DNA of 64,000 nt from Agrobacterium tumefaciens (GTDB lineage Bacteria > Pseudomonadota > Alphaproteobacteria > Rhizobiales > Rhizobiaceae). Every line of letters starts with the position of its first letter. Position 1 is the stretch's first letter. This document shows, one piece after another, positions 18,693 through 27,098 of this stretch. Below the pieces are notes generated by a model. It searched no databases. It was given only the letters and a program-made list of their open reading frames with translations, and was not told the DNA's origin. Where the stretch lies: assembly GCF_005221385.1 (NCBI RefSeq), contig NZ_CP039904.1, positions 2,081,501-2,145,500 of the forward strand. The letters run 5' to 3'. Position numbers and translations under genes: made by a program.

Positions 18693-19613
18693 TTATTTGC
18701 TAGTGGCCGCGCCGAACGTGGCCGGCAGCGCCGTCTCCTTGATTTTACCTAGCATAGCCGCCAGTTTCTCCTTCTGCGAGCTTTCGTCGAGTCGGATCTG
18801 CCACCCGAGATGCTCATCGACGAACGTATCCATGATATCGAGATCGGTGAAAGCGACTTCAGCGCGGCCAAGCGTCAGGAAATTGAGAAAGGTCGCCTGC
18901 TGCCAGATCGTGAGTTTCTCAAGCTCGGCAGTGAGCGCAGGTTGCGAACACCAAAAAAGTCCGGACGTTGGGCTCAGGGCGAGTCCCACAAGGAAGTTTC
19001 GCTCATAACTACCGACGCGGCCAACCGGATAATTTGAGGACAGCAGCCGCGGGGCGTGTGTCTCGAACGCAATAGGCGGGCAGCCGAAAAGGATGTCGGA
19101 GAAGGTGAAGTCATTGGCGATCCCCAGGCCTGCTGCCGTTTTACCGGTGTGAATGGAAGACAAAAGACGTGCAGCCTCGCGAGCACCGACTGTGTCGCCA
19201 GAAACCGCGTTTTGACCGGCGTGCAGCGCTCCGACGTCGGCCTCGGATAGGCTCATCAGCGCAATCGTTCTAGGATTCCGCATTTCAAGCATCACGACAT
19301 AATGACTGAAGGTCCTGCGTTCTTCGGACGATAGTGAACGTATGCCTGTTTCCCTGGCTTTCTTGACGATCTCGGCACCGGGGGTATCGAGAAGTGCGGT
19401 CACGATTGTCGTTTCGAATTCAGCTCGCCCGTCGGTATTCTCTATCACGTAGAGGTCATTCTCAGAGCCAAGATTGACGATGCCGGCGCCCTTCCTGAAA
19501 TGCAACTTGCCGGTATGAGCGATGCGCACATATCGGCTAACGAGCCTGCCGTCCTGGGACCAAGCAGCTAGAAAATGCTGCGGAACATAGTGATGGTTAG
19601 TGGGTGTGTTCAT
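18693..19613 (-). CDS. DUF4238 domain-containing protein
   Basis: A 306-residue protein identified by its N-terminal NHHYVPQHFLAAW, the hallmark of DUF4238, followed by a tryptophan/arginine-rich sheet region (DGRLVSRYVRI) and helical blocks (EERRTFSHYVVMLEMRNPRT). The start at 19613 puts NHHYVPQ at residue 6, as is normal; upstream codons in the open frame are not conserved-looking. The HHxxP pattern suggests a metal site, and relatives often sit in defence or mobile regions, but no activity is established. It is flanked by unrelated single genes, so no operon partner is evident. Confidence 0.8.
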   Translation of the reverse strand: MNTPTNHHYVPQHFLAAWSQDGRLVSRYVRIAHTGKLHFRKGAGIVNLGSENDLYVIENTDGRAEFETTIVTALLDTPGAEIVKKARETGIRSLSSEERRTFSHYVVMLEMRNPRTIALMSLSEADVGALHAGQNAVSGDTVGAREAARLLSSIHTGKTAAGLGIANDFTFSDILFGCPPIAFETHAPRLLSSNYPVGRVGSYERNFLVGLALSPTSGLFWCSQPALTAELEKLTIWQQATFLNFLTLGRAEVAFTDLDIMDTFVDEHLGWQIRLDESSQKEKLAAMLGKIKETALPATFGAATSK

Positions 19614-19963
19614 AGCCTTCATCCTACGCGTTGCCGATGTTGCGACAGGTTCGGACGAACATGAAATCAAATTCTGTCAGAAACCTTACCGGTACGCGAA
19701 AAACGCCGGCCAAGGCGAGTGCCAAACCTACCGACCGCGGTTTTGGTGAGCAATTCGCCCTCGAAACCCATCTCGGCAGCAAATGCCGACAGCTTGCAGA
19801 GATCGAGGCTCATCTGGCCGCGACGCAAGAGTAAGAAGGCGGGGATGAGGGGCGGCGTGTGGCGTGAAATGCGCGGATGATCCTCGCAAATTATTACCCA
19901 AATATTTGCCTTTTGCTCGTTTTGGTTGTACGCTTGCGCTCTATGTCTCTGGGGGGAGGATCT
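19614..19963. other. intergenic gap between divergent DUF4238 and lipoprotein genes
   Basis: A 350-bp divergent spacer that should hold promoters for both genes. A short open frame on the + strand, 19661-19834 (57 codons, ending AEIEAHLAATQE), has no convincing ribosome-binding site and is not recognised. Confidence 0.4.
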
Positions 19964-20779
19964 ATGGAGTCGAGAAGTTTTCTGCCTGCACTGGCAACGG
20001 TCTTTTTGAGTGCCTGCACAACCGCAGATTTGGCGCCGAGCACGAGTGATCGCCCGGTTCCCCTCGAAGCGATCCTAAACCAAATGAAATGCGAGATGGC
20101 TCTCGCCTTCACGCAGGTCGATCCCAAAAAGCTTGATCTGACCGGCTGGTACATTGACGGTAAGCTTACCGCCAAGATCATAACCTCAAGCGGTTCATCC
20201 GCAGGCGTAAACACGCCTGAACTTGTTCCGTTGGGATCAGGGGTCAGTGCCGGTTTCAAGGTGGGTGGCGGAGTGATTGTATCGAGGACGTTGAATCAAG
20301 TCAGCGACTTCATTGTCTCTCCGTACGCTCACAACACCGATATCTGCAACGCACCCCGCGCACCTGGCGTGCGAAACGTAAACGGACTGGGCATTTATGC
20401 GTGGCTTCACAACCTGACCTCGACGGCGTCCGGAGATCCCAAAATCGCTTTGTCGAATTTGGGTTACACACTCGATTTTGGCGTCAAGCGGACGGGCGAT
20501 GCCGGCCTAGACGTTGTTGTCATTGGGATCAAAGCTTCGGCATCGACCAATGTTTCGCGTGACGATACAAACCAGCTGGTGCTTAACTTCTCACCGGGAG
20601 AGGCCGCGGTCAAAGGTGCGAAGGAACAGCTGCGGAGAAATCCAAGTCCCGGCAAGTTCGATGTAGGCGGCGCTGTATTTACGCCCTTCAACCTGAAGGT
20701 TCCGGGGGGCGGGGCTCTACTGAATGATGAGACCTTGCTAGAACTCCAGCAAAAGAGAGTATTGAAGGAGCCTGATTGA
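19964..20779 (+). CDS. putative lipoprotein, function unknown
   Basis: A 271-residue protein with a lipoprotein signal: MESRSFLPALATVFLSAC, lipobox LSAC with C18 as the lipid-modified residue. The ATG at 19964 is preferred because GGGGGGAGGA lies 3 bases before it; in-frame ATG codons upstream lack this. The mature part begins with a charged helix (ILNQMKCEMALAFTQVDPKK), then is rich in glycine, serine and alternating hydrophobic residues (GVSAGFKVGGGVIVSRTLN, GYTLDFGVKRTGDAGLDVVV), which suggests beta strands. No family is recognised. It probably sits on the periplasmic side of the inner or outer membrane. It stands alone on the + strand between defence-type genes. Confidence 0.7.
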   Translation: MESRSFLPALATVFLSACTTADLAPSTSDRPVPLEAILNQMKCEMALAFTQVDPKKLDLTGWYIDGKLTAKIITSSGSSAGVNTPELVPLGSGVSAGFKVGGGVIVSRTLNQVSDFIVSPYAHNTDICNAPRAPGVRNVNGLGIYAWLHNLTSTASGDPKIALSNLGYTLDFGVKRTGDAGLDVVVIGIKASASTNVSRDDTNQLVLNFSPGEAAVKGAKEQLRRNPSPGKFDVGGAVFTPFNLKVPGGGALLNDETLLELQQKRVLKEPD

Positions 20780-21189
20780 GACGAGGCTCTGGCATAACGC
20801 GCATGTCGCTCTTGTCGCCTAAGATGGCTGTTTACTTGGACTATCCCGGGGCGGGCAGTAGGTCCCGCTCGCCCTTTGGACCGTTATGCCGGAGCTCCTG
20901 CGGCTGCCCTTCGTCACACCGACATAGGGCGCGAGTTCCCGCTTTCCCGCGCGTCAAACGCGCCGCCCTCGTGGTAGCGCGTGACGGTCGCGCAAAGCGC
21001 TGCCTTCCCTTGCGGCCCGGATGCCGCAAGCGCCAAACGCGTCAGGGATGGAAGTCCTACAAGGGGAGGCGGTGCGAGGCACCGGCTTGCGCGTAAAATT
21101 GTGTCCTCCGCCTATGGCGCCCGTCATTGCGCCACGCACACACCGAGTGTTCTGCAGCCAGGCAGAGTAAGCGATCTCATGCGCGAGAG
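20780..21189. other. GC-rich gap without a supported gene
   Basis: No coding frame is convincing over 410 bp. Around 20848-20875 GC-rich inverted segments (GGGCG with CGCCC) could act as a terminator for the lipoprotein gene. The rest is GC-rich up to the DUF429 remnant. Confidence 0.4.
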
Positions 21190-21596
21190 CTCGAGACGTT
21201 CGGCTATCCGCTGATGACGATCGGCCCTATCGAGCACGGATTAGCCGAGGTCTATCCGCATCCGGCGCTCGTCGAGATGATGGCAGCACCGAAAAGACTG
21301 CTCTACAAATTCGCAAAGATCCGAAGCTACTGGCCGGCCGATGGCGCTGAGACACGACGCGATCACCTGCGCAACGTCTGGCAGACAATCGTCGCGCAAC
21401 TCGATGAAAACGTCGCCGGTAAGCAGACATGCTGCCGCTCCCCGACGCCGATGCCAACACCTGGGAGATGAAGGCATTCGACGATGGTCTCGACGCGGTG
21501 ATCTGCGCCTAGGCCGGCGCTTGCATGCTTATGGGACGGGCGATGGCATACGGCGACGACACCTCGGCCGCCTGGATACCGCGCGTCGCAGGCTAA
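21190..21596 (+). pseudogene. DUF429 family remnant
   Basis: The C-terminal half of a DUF429 protein (a predicted RNase H-fold nuclease family) can be read across two frames: ...IEHGLAEVYPHPALVEMM and YKFAKIRSYWP in one, then after about 21430 LPLPDADANTWEMKAFDDGL in another. An amber codon at 21510-21512 replaces the conserved tryptophan of the CAWAG-type motif, and the tail YGDDTSAAWIP continues beyond it. The N-terminal half is missing. So the gene is truncated, frameshifted and stopped, and not functional. Confidence 0.75.
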
Positions 21597-21597
21597 C

Positions 21598-22710
21598 TTA
21601 TATCTTGCCCGTCGAGCTGAGGTTCTTCAGTCCTTCTTTAAGTTCACCCCAGCCATCGATCCATGCTGGCCTGACGCCCAAATGCGTGAGACTTGCTAGG
21701 AGTATTTCCTGCGTGAGCGTGTCACTTGGCTTCGGCCGGATCCAGATATGCTGCGGATTGGATCGGTCGGAGTTCCCATGCGCGCGATGATAGTCCTTCG
21801 CGTCCGCCTCTAGGGAGCTCATCCATCGACGTATATTGGTATCCGACATCGACAGGCCACAGAAAACCATATGTGTCGATTGGCCATAAAAGAGATAGAC
21901 GCTCTGCGCCCAGGCGGATCGGCCGCTCGAAAGAGCGAGATATTCTTCTTCAAGGAATACGAGACGATCGCGGCGATCTCGCGTGCGGCCACCAACGCGC
22001 TCCAAGGGAGCGATCGAGCCGTGGCAATGATAGATCGGGATCTTGTCGTCGTAGGCGCCGCCGGTGCCATTCACTGCAGCGAAGAGGTAGGGCGGATGGC
22101 CGTGCGGCGGCGGACCGCGGTAGTGCTCGCGACGTAGATAGAGGTCTATGTACGTTTCGAGAAAAGTATCTGCGTTGAACGAAAGGACGGCCTGTGGACC
22201 GTGTCCCGCCTTGGCGGCTTCGATGAGGAACTGCCCAACCGGAAACAGAGAACATCCGGGGAAGCTGTCTTCGAGGAAGTCGCAGACTTCGATGGCTTTC
22301 TTTTTCTCGATTGTTTTCGGGTTGTTCAAAACTGCCGTGAGGTAGGACTCCAGACCTAGGCCGCGCGCCTTGCTTCTGATCGTGGCATACAGGCATTGCT
22401 CAATTGCCTCTGTCACATCGGCATTGCTCTTGCCTTTCCGCTTAAACTCGTTTGCGGCCGCCTGTATCAGGCCATCAAGCGACCAACCCAGGGCCAACAA
22501 GCGATCAAACGTCGTTTGTGGTATATCTTCGCCGAATGACTGAGACATGAGCTCTTGCGTCAAACTCTGCCAATCAGGGGCTATTCCTCTTGAAATTCCG
22601 GCCCCGAGGCACACCGTGTAGCGGTTTGGCTTCAGATATCCTCGAAATTTGGGATCACAAGCAAGAACGGGCTTGAGGAGGCCCTTGGCAGTGGAAGCGC
22701 TGATAGTCAT
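21598..22710 (-). CDS. SIR2-family protein (predicted NAD-consuming defence effector)
   Basis: A 370-residue SIR2 domain protein. The NAD-binding GAGIS is at residues 36-40 (YTVCLGAGISRGIAPDW), SFNAD at 178-182 (N180, D182), and the catalytic-type histidine in HCHGS at 229-233. The family's C-terminal VFCGLSMSD block is present. There is no zinc-ribbon of deacetylase sirtuins, which fits the bacterial NADase branch used in anti-phage systems such as Thoeris and DSR. The start is uncertain: 22710 gives the best-looking N-terminus, and 22746 is an alternative. It is a single gene with no obvious partner, converging on the DUF429 remnant. NAD depletion on infection is inference from the family. 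Confidence 0.85.
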   Translation of the reverse strand: MTISASTAKGLLKPVLACDPKFRGYLKPNRYTVCLGAGISRGIAPDWQSLTQELMSQSFGEDIPQTTFDRLLALGWSLDGLIQAAANEFKRKGKSNADVTEAIEQCLYATIRSKARGLGLESYLTAVLNNPKTIEKKKAIEVCDFLEDSFPGCSLFPVGQFLIEAAKAGHGPQAVLSFNADTFLETYIDLYLRREHYRGPPPHGHPPYLFAAVNGTGGAYDDKIPIYHCHGSIAPLERVGGRTRDRRDRLVFLEEEYLALSSGRSAWAQSVYLFYGQSTHMVFCGLSMSDTNIRRWMSSLEADAKDYHRAHGNSDRSNPQHIWIRPKPSDTLTQEILLASLTHLGVRPAWIDGWGELKEGLKNLSSTGKI

Positions 22711-23406
22711 CGATGTTCCAAATAATTGATTTAATGATTTAATCATCTCATAGTTGTGTTTCGTCCCGGTTAACGCGGTCTGCCATAGCGGGACATCGCG
22801 TCGATGCATAGTCGGCCCCGGGACCGGCCATGGGTGCTGATGCGGCACGTGCACCGAGAGCCTGCGCGGCGGCGCGGCTGGGCGGGTCTCGTGCCGTTTG
22901 AAAATCGCTTCCGTCGGGAAGGGCTTTGCCCCCAGCGCAAAATTCGGTACGGAGCAGGTTCCCGGACGCCTCCGCCTGCTGCCGGAAAGGATGCTGGATG
23001 AGCTGAAGGCGATTACTGAACCACGAGCACCCTACTCGGCAATGGCCGGCGCCTGGCTTGAGGACTTCATGCAAAAAATCGCATGGGCCGCCACGACGAA
23101 TGCGCGATAGTCGCACTCGCGATCACCTACAGCCATGCACATTGCGTTCGATTTGAGGCTCGTGAGTTAACCCCTTGTTTGCTCCATAAGCTGCCTTACG
23201 CCGCACCTATTATCCGCATACGCCAAATAAACGAGGTTTCAGCTACATAGAAGATTTGATGGGCAGGTCGCAGGTTCAATTCCCATCAAGAGCTTAACTT
23301 CAGGCCCAAAACTGTCCGCGCATTAAGAGCGTTGTCCTGACGATCACAAAGGGTGCGAAATAATGAAGTTGTCTTGCAACTCCCATCGCCGCCGCACGAA
23401 TTGATT
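22711..23406. other. gap between SIR2 and Fic genes
   Basis: About 700 bp without a supportable gene. The left part is GC-rich with overlapping short frames of no recognised family (one + frame, 22898-23110, ends EDFMQKIAWAATTNAR). The right part is AT-richer and holds the tRNA-3'-end-like element listed next. Confidence 0.4.
23256..23293 (+). repeat. tRNA-3'-end-like element, copy A
   Basis: TTGATGGG (23256-23263) pairs exactly with CCCATCAA (23282-23289), and between them lies GGTTCAATTCC, which looks like a tRNA T-arm. The 21-base core 23273-23293 recurs with few changes at 24853, 58764 and 63289. No complete tRNA cloverleaf can be drawn. It lies about 115 bp past the stop of the minus-strand fic gene. 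Confidence 0.55.
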
Positions 23407-24549
23407 TTACCCGGTATGAGAAGCGTGGTTCGCTGAGAAGTTTAAAACCAACTCGTAGGCCGTGCTGCGTCCACCAGCTTCGCCTCTTCGTAAAATTCCT
23501 TTCGCCATCAGGTCCGCAATATCGCGAGATGCCGTATCCTGGGAGGCGTTCGTCAATTTTGCCCACTTTGTCGATGTGAGCTTGCCCTGGAAATTTCCTT
23601 CTAAGAGCCGGTTGATGACTTTAGCTTGTCGTGAATTGAGATCGCTTGCAGAATGCGTATGCCAGAAATCATTCTTCAGCATCACGTTGTCGAGGGTCAG
23701 CAGCGCCTCACCTACAGCGTTGCCCAGACGATCGAGGAACCACTCGATCCAGCTCGTGATGTCGAGGCTTTTTTTGCTGGTAATTGATTGCAGTGCTTCA
23801 TAATACCCGATGCGGGATCGCTCGATTGCTGCGGACATGGAATAAAGTCGCTGCGCTCCGCCGCCGCCGCGTGCAAGCGTCATGTCAGCTATCGCACGAG
23901 TTATGCGGCCGTTGCCATCGCCGAAAGGGTGGATCGCAACAAACCAGAGATGGGCAATGGCTGCTTTGATGAGGGGATCCGGTTCGTGCGAACCGTTAAA
24001 CCACTCAAGAAAAGTTAACATCTCAGCTTCAACGCGATCTGCGGGCGGAGCAACATAGTGGACTTTCTCATGCCCGAATGCACCAGAAACGATTTCCATA
24101 CGGCCGCCAGAGTCGTCACGCCAATCGCCGACACGAAGCCTATGACCCCATTCGTTGCGGCCGGTCGGGAATAGGGCCGCATGCCATTGGAACAGTCGCT
24201 CGGCCGTCAGTGGTTCCGCGCAATTGATGGTGGCATCGAGCGTGATATGGACGATGCCCTCGATTGAGCGGTTTGGAGTAACAAATCCATCGATATCGAT
24301 ACCTAGGCGCCTGGCGAGCGAGGATCGAACCTGTTGCTCATCCAACTGTTCTCCCTCGATCGCTGATGACTTTACGACGTCATCGGTCAATGCTCGCAGA
24401 AATGTCGCCTCGCGGGTACGAAAGCCGAGGCTTTCGACGCGGCCAATAAGTCGTCCTTGATCAAGGCGTACATCCGCAATCCTTGATGTAAGGCGGTCAT
24501 TATGCCACTCGAAGTTTGGCCATAGGGTGGATTGCCAGATATAGGTCAT
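23407..24549 (-). CDS. Fic family protein (DUF4172-type N-terminus, predicted AMP transferase)
   Basis: A 380-residue Fic protein. The catalytic motif HPFGDGNGR begins at H207, giving the full HxFx(D/E)GNGRxxR pattern. An inhibitory helix SSAIEGE at residues 61-67 fits the (S/T)xxxE(G/N) form, so the enzyme is probably self-inhibited in cis (class II). The N-terminus YIWQSTLWPNFEWHNDRL is the DUF4172 type. The C-terminus, about 300-365, reads as a winged helix (LTNASQDTASRDIADLMAKGILRR), which could bind DNA. Such proteins transfer AMP from ATP to a target protein. Palindromic repeats at 24568-24631, just upstream, could be bound by its own winged helix. Confidence 0.9.
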   Translation of the reverse strand: MTYIWQSTLWPNFEWHNDRLTSRIADVRLDQGRLIGRVESLGFRTREATFLRALTDDVVKSSAIEGEQLDEQQVRSSLARRLGIDIDGFVTPNRSIEGIVHITLDATINCAEPLTAERLFQWHAALFPTGRNEWGHRLRVGDWRDDSGGRMEIVSGAFGHEKVHYVAPPADRVEAEMLTFLEWFNGSHEPDPLIKAAIAHLWFVAIHPFGDGNGRITRAIADMTLARGGGGAQRLYSMSAAIERSRIGYYEALQSITSKKSLDITSWIEWFLDRLGNAVGEALLTLDNVMLKNDFWHTHSASDLNSRQAKVINRLLEGNFQGKLTSTKWAKLTNASQDTASRDIADLMAKGILRRGEAGGRSTAYELVLNFSANHASHTG

Positions 24550-24567
24550 GTCCCACGATAAAGCTCA

Positions 24568-24631
24568 TTTGCGGAGAATAGCAAGGTTTATCTCCGCAAA
24601 ATTGCGGAGTTTGTCGTCCGTAATCTCCGCA
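24568..24631. promoter_or_regulatory. operator-like double inverted repeat upstream of fic
   Basis: TTTGCGGAGA (24568-24577) and TCTCCGCAAA (24591-24600) are exact reverse complements 13 bases apart. A second pair, TTGCGGAG (24602-24609) and TCTCCGC (24624-24630), repeats the same half-site and spacing. The array starts 19 bp upstream of the fic ATG. Four matching half-sites in register strongly suggest a dimeric repressor. Confidence 0.65.
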
Positions 24632-25190
24632 CCCATCCGGAGTTGGGCACTTCAACATCACCGGTTCACCGGTTCTACCACGCGACCGTCACGCTTCTGA
24701 CTGTTAGGACTGAAACTCATTGACCAAATCTTACTTGTGACAGCCCGGTCCATTATGGTCTGGGAGATGAAAATGCAGACGGATCAATAATGTTAGTAGC
24801 TAAAGTGGGCTATAATTTCTGGAAGAATACGATTTTCTATTTGTATGCCGCGGGTTCGAATCTCTTCAACTGCGCCATTACTAGCTCAAAATAGTCCTCT
24901 AAGTTGTTCGGTAAGAGACGTGGTCGGCTTAAAACTTCAAAGTCTGATGGTTATCGTAGCGTGACATTTGCATCGTCGCAAATTAAGGCTCTCCGCGACA
25001 AACCGTCGTCGCCAAAATGGATTGCCACTTTCCCATATAGCCGTGCATCCACTGATCCCAATCTCATAGAGCCGATCACCACCCATTTTGCGGAGCACGG
25101 GGCGCTGGCGATACCGATCCGACCATATAAAAAGATCATACGGTCGTGTTGAGCAACCCATGACATGCGGTATCTCTACACATGATCCAG
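24632..25190. other. gap between Fic gene and sulfur cluster
   Basis: A 559-bp stretch without a supported gene and the right edge of the accessory island. It contains the fourth tRNA-like element at 24853. Short frames on both strands around 24904-25166 have no recognisable product. The neighbouring msuE-like gene ends at 25191 with no clear terminator. Confidence 0.4.
24853..24873 (+). repeat. tRNA-3'-end-like element, divergent copy D
   Basis: The 21 bases match copy B at 17 positions by eye and contain GGTTCGAATC, a T-arm-like core. It lies about 300 bp upstream of the fic start, on the side opposite to copy A. Confidence 0.4.
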
Positions 25191-25751
25191 TTATTCCGCA
25201 GCGATTGTTACGCTTTCATAACGTGCTTTTACAAGCAAGGCAGCTTCTGCGATTGCCTGATTTACCCGTGCGTTTATGGTCGGTGAAAGCTCACCTTCTA
25301 CGAAATCTCGGCTGGAGGTATAGATTGCGGTCGGTGTCACGAAAGCTTCGAAAAATGCAAATAGCGGTCTGAGCTGATGCTCCACCACAAGTGAATGCCG
25401 GTCTCCGCCGCCTGTCGCCGTCAGGATGATCGGCTTGCCTCTGAGGTCGGCGGGGTCGAGAAGATCGATGACGTGTTTAAAGAGGCCGGTATAGCTGCCC
25501 TTGTAGGTCGGTGAGCCGATCACCAGAGCTTCGGCATCGATGATCGTTTGAACAATCCGCCGCGCATCACCATCGAGATCCGCCACGGATCGTGCCGAGC
25601 TCAATGATGCCCCGAGATCCTCGATGTCGAAAACCTGATGCTGCAGGCCCAGTTGCCCGGCCAGCGCTTCGCTGACGTTTTCGACAAAGCGCTTCGTGCT
25701 GGATGGGCGCGATGTGTTGCCGGAGAAACCGACGATCAGATTGTTGCTCAT
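25191..25751 (-). CDS. msuE: NADPH-dependent FMN reductase, MsuE/SsuE type
   Basis: A 186-residue flavodoxin-fold reductase. FMN-phosphate binding fits GFSGNTSRPSSTKRFVENV at the N-terminus; GSPTYKGSYTGLFKHVIDLL near residue 78 is the MsuE/SsuE signature, followed by ATGGGDRHSLVVEHQLRPLF. It would supply reduced FMN to the flavin monooxygenases encoded upstream in the same direction. It is the last gene of the run, 50 bp after the SfnB-like gene. SsuE and MsuE cannot be separated with certainty here. Confidence 0.9.
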   Translation of the reverse strand: MSNNLIVGFSGNTSRPSSTKRFVENVSEALAGQLGLQHQVFDIEDLGASLSSARSVADLDGDARRIVQTIIDAEALVIGSPTYKGSYTGLFKHVIDLLDPADLRGKPIILTATGGGDRHSLVVEHQLRPLFAFFEAFVTPTAIYTSSRDFVEGELSPTINARVNQAIAEAALLVKARYESVTIAAE

Positions 25752-25801
25752 TGACGTTCTTTCGAGTGATCTTGGGGAAGGGTGGTTCGCGCCAACGCGT
25801 C

Positions 25802-26983
25802 TTAAGCCGTCTTCAGGATTGAAAGGGCGGCTGGATGTGTCGATCGGTCATTCTCACTGGTTTTCCAACGATCAAAGGCGGCACGTCCGAGAATGGCGAC
25901 GGACGTATCTTCCTGGGGTGCATGGACGAGAACTGACTGGATATCGCGGAAATGCCGCTCCAGGCCGAGATCGGCGTTGAGGCCGGGATTGCCGATGCCA
26001 CGAACAGCCAGTTGCACAGCTTCGCGGATCTGCCTGCCGGCGAGGAGCCGGGCCCTTATCAGGTGTTCGGCATCGCCAATATGGCCTGTGAGCGCGCCGA
26101 AGATGATCTGCCGGGCGCCGGAGACCAGAAGGTCGATCTCACCCGAAAGCGTGACAAAACGTTCTGTCCGCGCAATGGGATGGCCCAGATTGGCGGGCAC
26201 ACGTTCATGCGCGAAGCGGATGAAGGCTTCCTGAGCCGCTTCGGCTGCGCCGAGATAGATTGCGGTCAGCGCAAGCGTCATTGCCGCATGGCTGCGATTA
26301 TCCTGCTGCGCAACGGAGGGATCAACGAGTTCCAGCACATTTTCTGCCGGGATTTCAACCTCGGTATATTCGACGTCATGCGAACCTGTCGCCCGCATTC
26401 CGAGGCTCTTCCAGTTCTCGATAATCCTGATGCCGGGCAGGCCGTTAGGCACGACAAACGTGCCGACCCGCGCCTGAGCCTCGTCGGTGTGCGCCCAGAC
26501 GAGAAAATGGGTGAGGCCGTGCGCGCCCGTCACGAAGCGCTTGCGGCCCGTGATCGACCAGCCATTTGCCGTCCGGCGCGCACGCGTGGCCGGCAATCCG
26601 CCGCGCGCCGGCGAGCCCAGTTCCGGCTCCACACGGGCGGCGTTCAGCAGCAGTGGCCGATCTTTGGCTCTGGAAAGAAGGTCCCTGTAAAGACCGTCGG
26701 GCCAATGATCCTTCGTCGCCTGTCCCAGGTGGGTGAAGATCGTCATTGCGCTGATGAGCGCCACGGAGGGATCGCCGCGCCCAAGGGCCGCCAGAATATG
26801 GGCCGCGGTGCTCAAGGTTCCTCCCGGGCCGCCGTAACGCGTGGCCACGGTGCTCTCCAGAAGTCCGGCCTGATGAACGGCGCGAATGCCGGTCCAGGGA
26901 AACTGACCGGTCTGATCCGCCTCCGGTGCGGCTTCGGAAACGGCGCGCACAGCGGCGTCAAGTGCGGTGGGATCGTAAGACAT
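25802..26983 (-). CDS. acyl-CoA dehydrogenase-fold flavoprotein, SfnB/DszC-like sulfur-acquisition oxidoreductase
   Basis: A 393-residue protein of the acyl-CoA dehydrogenase fold. N-terminal helices (AVHQAGLLESTVATRYGGPG), the beta domain (GWSITGRKRFVTGAHGLTHF) and C-terminal helices (AVRGIGNPGLNADLGLERHF, then RDIQSVLVHAPQEDTSVAIL) are in the expected order. The C-terminal HAPQED lacks the acyl-CoA dehydrogenase catalytic glutamate pattern, as in SfnB/DszC monooxygenases. Those enzymes use reduced flavin to oxidise organosulfur compounds. It lies between the SsuD-like and MsuE-like genes, so it draws FMNH2 from the latter. The exact sulfur substrate is unknown. Confidence 0.85.
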   Translation of the reverse strand: MSYDPTALDAAVRAVSEAAPEADQTGQFPWTGIRAVHQAGLLESTVATRYGGPGGTLSTAAHILAALGRGDPSVALISAMTIFTHLGQATKDHWPDGLYRDLLSRAKDRPLLLNAARVEPELGSPARGGLPATRARRTANGWSITGRKRFVTGAHGLTHFLVWAHTDEAQARVGTFVVPNGLPGIRIIENWKSLGMRATGSHDVEYTEVEIPAENVLELVDPSVAQQDNRSHAAMTLALTAIYLGAAEAAQEAFIRFAHERVPANLGHPIARTERFVTLSGEIDLLVSGARQIIFGALTGHIGDAEHLIRARLLAGRQIREAVQLAVRGIGNPGLNADLGLERHFRDIQSVLVHAPQEDTSVAILGRAAFDRWKTSENDRSTHPAALSILKTA

Positions 26984-27015
26984 GCGGATAACGGCTTTCT
27001 GGAAGGTCGAGAGGC

Positions 27016-27046
27016 GGGATCATCCGTTGCGGGCGTGGATGATCCC
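27016..27046 (-). terminator. hairpin between the SsuD-like and SfnB-like genes
   Basis: GGGATCATCC and GGATGATCCC form an exact 10-bp stem with an 11-base loop, 53 bp after the SsuD-like stop and 33 bp before the SfnB-like start. No U-run follows, so it may act as an attenuator or mRNA-stabilising stem rather than a full terminator. Confidence 0.45.
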
Positions 27047-27098
27047 GGTCTTGGAGGAAGAGGTGGGCAGGTCCGACGGCCTGGCCGGACTGCCGTGA

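Noticed and set aside
19661..19834. Short + strand frame of 57 codons in the DUF4238/lipoprotein gap
   Set aside because: Weak start signal and no family; not enough to call a gene.
22804..23110. Short + strand frames between SIR2 and Fic genes
   Set aside because: GC-rich sequence leaves several frames open at once; none has a good start or a known domain.
23256..23293. A real tRNA gene
   Set aside because: Only the T-arm and acceptor-like end is present; no D-arm or anticodon arm can be drawn upstream.
24904..25166. Overlapping short frames on both strands
   Set aside because: Both strands are open over the same bases with no start signal or recognisable motif.
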